From: Reticulitermes lucifugus
Taxonomy: Eukaryota; Arthropoda; Insecta; Blattodea; Rhinotermitidae
DNA length: 64,000 nt
Direction: 5' to 3'
NCBI GenBank assembly: GCA_026260175.1
Contig: JAKCWW010000184.1
Coordinates: 62,001-126,000, forward strand
In this document: in pieces, positions 59,240 through 64,000 of the stretch
Numbering within the stretch: position 1 is the stretch's first letter
Layout of the letters: each line of letters begins with the position of its first letter
Position numbers and translations under genes: made by a program
The notes under the pieces: generated by a model
Told to the model about the DNA's origin: nothing
The model's input: the letters and a program-made list of their open reading frames with translations, nothing else
Databases searched by the model: none

Positions 59240-61885
59240 GAACACCTCCACTTCAATACCAAGAACTGTACGTCTGATCTCTTTAAAATATATCATGTGA
59301 TTTACAAAACGCTTATAGATCAAAAATAAATAGGTGTGGTCGAAAATTTCCCGGGCGACAGTTGCTATAGCTGATGGCTGATATCTTAGCGTCTAGTTGT
59401 TTTCAAAGAAATAATTTCCAGTTTAACTTAAAACATCAACTATATTCCCATCTATAATCGTAATCATTCACTTCAGGTGGGTTTTAATATTGGCCTCCTG
59501 GACTTGATCGCTCTCAGGACATGAAGAGATATTAAGGTATTTGCACGCTGCAGAGTTCGTTTACTTTTCTTCGTAAAGGGGTCTATTAACATAAACTTTA
59601 GACTATATAGTGACTCTACAACCAATGCTGTGAAACAAATATTATCTTTTGTTAGACTGCAGCTGTGTTAAACTGAGATGTAGCCCAACATGATGTTGCA
59701 GTGAATGTACTGAGAATGTGGAATGTGGATTTCTGGGGTACAGTCTGTCAAGGCTGCGGTAGTTCGGCAGTAAGTAGATAAAGGTCTCGTTGTGCAAATG
59801 CAGCGAGGATGTCGTGCGCCCCTGGTGCCGCTGCGGTAGCTGAGAAGACCAGTTAGGAATAATGAGAAATTACTAATGGAGGAAATAGTCTAGTTCTCTG
59901 AACTTGGAGGTGAGACATGGGGGTTAGGGGGCCCAACTATAAAGCTGTCAAATAAACAAAGGTAACAGCAGGATTGATTGAAACACTGTCGATCAGAAAA
60001 AGATAGATGTTAAGACGCTTAAGGATAGACAAATACGTTAAAGTAGCGAAATGGAAAGTGAGGGGGATAAGAATATATTACGGAATACAGGCTGTCAGGA
60101 ATCCCAAATAAGAATTTAAAGAGCCAAGCCGACCCCTTCTTTTGTACTTTGCACTGAGAACTGCGGAGGAACGAAAGGAGACGCGGAGTGCAGTACGAAT
60201 TCGTCCTATGACGAAACACACAACAAACGTCAGAAACCGAAGCGTATTCGTTGACTAGAGCAATGTCGGTATAATACGACGCAGTATTTACTCAATACCT
60301 GCTGTGTTCCTGTATTCTGAATACAGCCTCTTGAATGGACGAGGATTTATCATATCCCAAGGCGATTACACACAATTTATTTTGCCGCAGTTCTGGTCTC
60401 AGCGGTGTTTGCCTTCATTGTTAGATTTTTCCATCCATCGGTTCTATAGGTAGACACAAGAGATTTATAATTCAAGAACAAATTGCTAGTCTCCGTTATG
60501 CCTCGGGTGTGTTTATCCGTTAAAATGTAGGACCATGTTACCACACGGGGCATGTTCTTTAGTAGTTTATACATCCAAACAGAGGAGCGCGTTGTAGCCT
60601 AATGAATAGAAACAGAATTTACGTAATTGCTCCAAACGCTCAACAAAACAGCTAATGAACAGATAAAATGTACATATCTACGTATATGAAACTTCTGGGA
60701 TATATCTCGATTAAAACAAGGCCCTTTCCTTCCAAATCATTTCCAATTCACCTTTCAATAATCATCTTGCCATGGACCATACACACTCCAAGATACTGTC
60801 TTCTTCTTATTCATATTTAAGTTCAATTTTTCAGTAAAACTGTACAGAAGACTGCGTAAGCAAACATCGTAGTATTGCAGTAAGCAGCCTTTCTATCTAG
60901 TTTTACAAACAATGTTGTTTAATAAACAGTCCCTCAAACTATCAGTCATATTTAACAGACACAAACCATCTCTCCAAGTCTTTTAGTTTAGGTACATTCA
61001 TAGTCAAACTTTTAAATTAATCACTGCCGGCGTCATGAACCGCAAAAGTCCCAAGCAACATCAAAAAGCACGCTCTGTCATTCGCTCATTTTACAATAAA
61101 GTTACAAAATTCTAAATTGAACATAACATTCCTGCCTGACGATATCCGTTCTGAAGGACACTCTGAGATTTCTAACAGACTGGCCTCGTAACAACGTGCG
61201 ACTCGCCAGGACATAGAGCAACGAAACAACCAGCTCGGTATAATAACACGGTCTGGCGATTTGCACGGACACATGTATCACAGTGTATAAAGACTGAGCA
61301 CGCCTGCAGGTTTGTTCCTGTGTGAGAAAAGTACACTGCTGTAAAAAAAACGTACGCAGTGTGCTGTGTTGGCTAAGGAAAGACTTTAATTTCCCGAGTG
61401 GAGTGGTCTGGTGCAGTTTGCTTGTTGTGGTGCCTCACTACTGTAGTATAAGTACATCTACACGTTTGGGCCCTCCGCTTTAAGTTACTCTGGTACCCAA
61501 CTCTCAGTTAAAAAGAGCGACTAAAACAGAAGAGAAACCTAACCTCATAGGGTAATGTTCCTTATGCTTGAATACATTTTGAAATAAATTTCGTAGTGCG
61601 AAGAACAAGTAGATTTTTGTTTCGAAAATCGTAAAATATACTTAGGAATCTTTCATATGTATTAGAATGGTACACGTTGTGGCGGATAATTTGCTTGAGT
61701 TAGTAAAAGAGTGACAAGCACAAAGAAGTTGAAGAACTTTTCTCATTCCTTTGCGAATCCCTGAAATTCCCCTTCATAGCTTAGTCGTGAAGCCAACAAA
61801 AGTGTCGCCACAAATCAAAAGAAAGACGAAAGGCCCAACTAATCTTCCCCACCTTGTTATGCGTAAAACAGCACAGAATAATATT
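59240..61885. other. Unannotated block
   Basis: No gene or known repeat recognised. The region 59690-59870 is somewhat GC-richer but has no motif. Confidence 0.4.
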
Positions 61886-61952
61886 CATACAAAATACAGA
61901 TAAAATTTACTCCAACTTATTCCACTGGTATATATCGGTATAAAAATATAAT

Positions 61953-62002
61953 AGTTATTCCAAAATGTTTCGACTGATACACGCAGCCATCATCAGGGAG
62001 CA
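61953..62002 (-). ncRNA. Hammerhead-ribozyme-like motif
   Basis: Minus strand: intact CTGATGA, stem II GGCTG-CGTGTAT-CAGTC (five pairs, one wobble), intact GAAA, then CATTTTGGAAT. The palindromic stem III seen in the sister copy (ACATGT) is mutated to ACATTT. Stem I is short (TCC with GGA). Confidence 0.5.
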
Positions 62003-62130
62003 CACACAAAGATCATGTTTAGTTAGGAATATATAACATTGTCCAAGGTAAGGGTAAAATGTACATTCCAGAGTAAATAAAATACTTTCGTATGCAGTGG
62101 GCAATAATGTACAAAATACGTAATATAAAA

Positions 62131-62200
62131 AATTTTTTGCCAATAGCGTAACAACCCCTAGTGGGTCAGGGCCTCCTCATTATCGAGGCTTCACTATCAA
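62131..62200 (-). repeat. SINE family D, 5'-truncated insertion with 9-bp duplication
   Basis: CCCTAGTGGGTCAGGGCCT, then CTCATTATCGAGGCTTCACT, match the 3' end of SINE D on the minus strand (compare the complement of 55275-55320). The poly-T at the left (TTTTTT, 62133-62138) is the reversed A-rich tail. AATATAAAA occurs at 62122-62130 and again at 62201-62209, a perfect target-site duplication. Only about 60 bases of SINE remain, as expected from 5'-truncated target-primed insertion. Confidence 0.8.
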
Positions 62201-62629
62201 AATATAAAATATACAGAGCTAAACTAATAAAAATTGTGTACAAACATCTTTATAAATTAGTTGAAAGTCTGAAAAGTTGGAGTGAGAACAGATACTAAAA
62301 ACAGATTAAAGTACTTTTGAAATATAAAGCCAGTGAATATAACTGCATACCGTCTTATATCACTTTTATAATTACTGGCTTTATTTTGAAAAAAAACTTT
62401 TATCTGCTTTTAATATCTATTCCAAATCCAACTTTTCAGACTTCTTACTAATTTAGAAAGATGCTTGTACGCAAATAATTTTTATTAATTGAGTTCTGTA
62501 TATTTTATGTTACATATTTTGTACATGACTGCCCACTGCATACGAAGATACTGTAATTGACCCTGGAATGTACATTTTACCTTCACCTGGTATAATGTTA
62601 CATATTCCTAACTAAACATGACCTTTGTT

Positions 62630-62668
62630 TGTACCCGCTGATGATGGCTACATGTATCAGCCGGAACA
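62630..62668 (+). ncRNA. Hammerhead-ribozyme-like motif
   Basis: Intact CTGATGA at 62638-62644, stem II GGCT with AGCC, then GGAAC in place of GAAAC, self-complementary ACATGT as stem III, cleavage base T, then GGAAT. The A-to-G change in GAAA probably disables it. Between them the two arms preserve every conserved element, so the ancestor plausibly had a complete motif. Confidence 0.5.
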
Positions 62669-62744
62669 TGTTGGAATATGTCTATATATTAATGTAGATC
62701 AGTGCAATAAGTTGGAATAAATCTTATCTGTATATTACCAATTG

Positions 62745-63730
62745 CACGGAAGATATATAATATTAAATTCATACAGAACTTTCACAACAGAAGGTATCGT
62801 ACTGATAACATTAACCCATGCCAGAAGTGAGCTGCTCACATCGGTGTTGCTGAAATTCAGATATGAAGAGATAATAAGCTACATTGTTGGGTTAAGTATA
62901 ATTTTTATTTGTTTCTTAGGAAGTAATATCATCTGTACTGTCCAAAGAGAGTTGCAAGTGTTTTGTTGTTAGTAGGGCATCGTGACGGGGGAGAAATTGA
63001 GTAGGACCCGGTGCCTATGTCATGTCAAAACGTTCCCCTAGACGGACCGACGACGAAACGAAACATAAACGGTACAAGCTGGACAACATTCCTGGCCTCA
63101 ACTCGAACATGTACATGAAAATATACAGACTACAGTGCCACAGTTGCTATTGCTATCTCCGCTGAATTTATTATAATAGAAATAAAGTATTACATAACTA
63201 GTGAAAATGTATGTATAATTTGTCTTGACATTGACTAACCATAACACTGATTACAGTATCAGGAACACACACAATAATTTTGCTAATTGTCTTCCAGGGG
63301 TCGGTGACTGTGCGAATGGCATAAATCACAGGGGTCAGAAAGTTATCATGAAAATGTTTGGACCGAACAACACGAAATACGGGAGCAATTTTGGATGTTA
63401 TGTAGTGGACAACATCCTGATTTACGTAATCTCCGGTGGTGTTACGACAGTGTAATTAAGGTCTGGCGGCATTGGCATGTGCCAAGTAGCAGAGATAGGA
63501 CAAATGCACGAACACCTCTTACGAAGACCGCTTAATATAGGGAGTAGGAGACGGGAAGATAACATTAACATGGAGCTTATACAGGATGTATCTAAAATGC
63601 TTGAAAGAACTACAAGAGTGAGTTCTTCACATCGAAACAAAAAAAAGTTCATACAAACATATGTTCGGAAATGAGTGGTTTTTGAGTTTAACAGAAAGAT
63701 TGCATTCAACAATAAATAATTTAACTTTGG
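62745..63730. other. Unannotated block
   Basis: Overlapping frames on both strands at 63422-63712. The plus-strand reading MELIQDVSKMLERTTRVSSS looks protein-like but is unassigned and probably part of a dispersed repeat. No gene is called. Confidence 0.35.
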
Positions 63731-63734
63731 TTAA

Positions 63735-63990
63735 AAGGTGACGTTCACCGTAGAACAGGCAATGAAGGCCCGGAGGGGGAGTAGAGGTATAGCTCTACTC
63801 TTTCTTTTATTTCGACGCTAGATGGGGTTGGGTGGTCAACGTCACGCCCCGACCGCTTTATTTCCGGGAAGGTGACACGGTACCCATTGTACAGGAGGGT
63901 GGGTGGGCTCCAGGGCCGGTATGAACGGGTGCGGAAAATCTCGATCCTCGGACCGTCCAGCCCGTAGCGAGTCGAATAACTGAACTATGT
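63735..63990 (-). repeat. SINE family A copy, near full length
   Basis: Plus strand: GAGTAGAGGTATAGCTCTAC, CGCTAGATGGGGTTGGGTGG, ACGCCCCGACCGCTTTATTT, GGTACCCATTGTACAGGAGG and GGGCTCCAGGGCCGGT. The reversed B box ATCTCGATCCTCGGACC and CAGCCCGTAGCGAGTCG follow at the 5' end. It runs almost to the end of the window. Confidence 0.85.
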
Positions 63991-64000
63991 AATATTTTAT

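Larger units (their letters stand above)
61890..62738. mobile_element. Large palindrome with a ribozyme motif in each arm
   Basis: Left arm 61890-62341 and right arm about 62367-62738 are inverted copies over their whole length. Shared landmarks include CAGATAAAATTTACTCCAAC (left) against the complement of GTTGGAATAAATCTTATCTG, TGCCCACTGCATACGAA, TGGAATGTACATTTTACC, ATTCCTAACTAAACATGA and AGTCTGAAAAGTTGGA. The gap between arms is only about 25 bases. The left arm is 79 bases longer because of a SINE D insertion plus its duplication; without it the arms are 373 and 372 bases. Hammerhead-like motifs lie in both, minus on the left and plus on the right. Confidence 0.75.

Noticed and set aside
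1-64000. CRISPR array, bacterial operon, rRNA or viral genes
   Set aside because: No regularly spaced repeats, no long co-directional frames and no recognisable rRNA core; the repeat content is eukaryotic.

Overview
This 64 kb window reads as non-coding, repeat-rich DNA from a large insect genome. It is AT-rich, has no bacterial-style gene arrays, no ATG-initiated frame above 139 codons, and is full of tRNA-derived SINEs, dead LINE ends, inverted-repeat elements and microsatellites. The particular SINE and LINE wording (for example a SINE whose chance translation reads like the many 'hypothetical proteins' of cockroaches and stick insects) suggests a polyneopteran such as a cockroach, termite or stick insect. 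That placement is inference from memory of the families, not a search result.

No complete host gene was found. Two short stretches could be isolated exons: a 24-codon start with a textbook secretory signal (50848-50919, +) and a poly-glutamine frame bounded by a plausible splice acceptor (30514-30726, -). Both are low confidence. The recognisable protein-coding material is retroelement debris: five C-terminal ends of RTE-like LINE reverse transcriptases (near 4.2-4.65, 10.2-10.4, 12.0, 52.9-53.1 and 54.8-54.9 kb), all broken by frameshifts, stops or truncation, several followed by short tandem-repeat tails.

At least five SINE families are visible and were defined by comparing copies inside the window. 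They are called here A (ten copies, ending in a TTTACC-type tail), B (two), C (four), D (four, including a tail-to-tail inverted pair containing a 50-N assembly gap) and E (two in tandem). Many still carry a recognisable RNA polymerase III B box.

The most interesting layer is a set of repeats carrying hammerhead-ribozyme-like motifs: a CUGANGA-like core, a hairpin stem II, GAAA, then a self-complementary ACGU, ACAUGU or ACAUAUGU as a minimal stem III, and often a complementary stem I. Good examples lie at 6473-6522, 23452-23493, 32758-32795, 33216-33258, 39238-39281, 61953-62002 and 62630-62668, with more decayed ones elsewhere. Most sit in inverted-repeat elements. In two small foldbacks (6.4 and 23.4 kb) a single ribozyme occupies the loop and both arms begin within about four bases of the predicted cleavage site. 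In three larger ones (27, 33 and 62 kb) each arm has its own motif, always minus on the left and plus on the right. The 62 kb element is a nearly spacerless palindrome whose left arm was later hit by a truncated SINE D with a 9-bp target duplication; removing that insert equalises the arm lengths. This resembles the hammerheads described in Penelope-like elements and retrozymes, but the inverted architecture and the junction at the cleavage site are unusual.

Other items are a 123-bp near-perfect spacerless palindrome at 24.2 kb, a cruciform cluster at 59.2 kb, a 34-bp minisatellite at 44.1 kb and several microsatellites. Remaining stretches are described as blocks; nothing recognisable was found in most of them.
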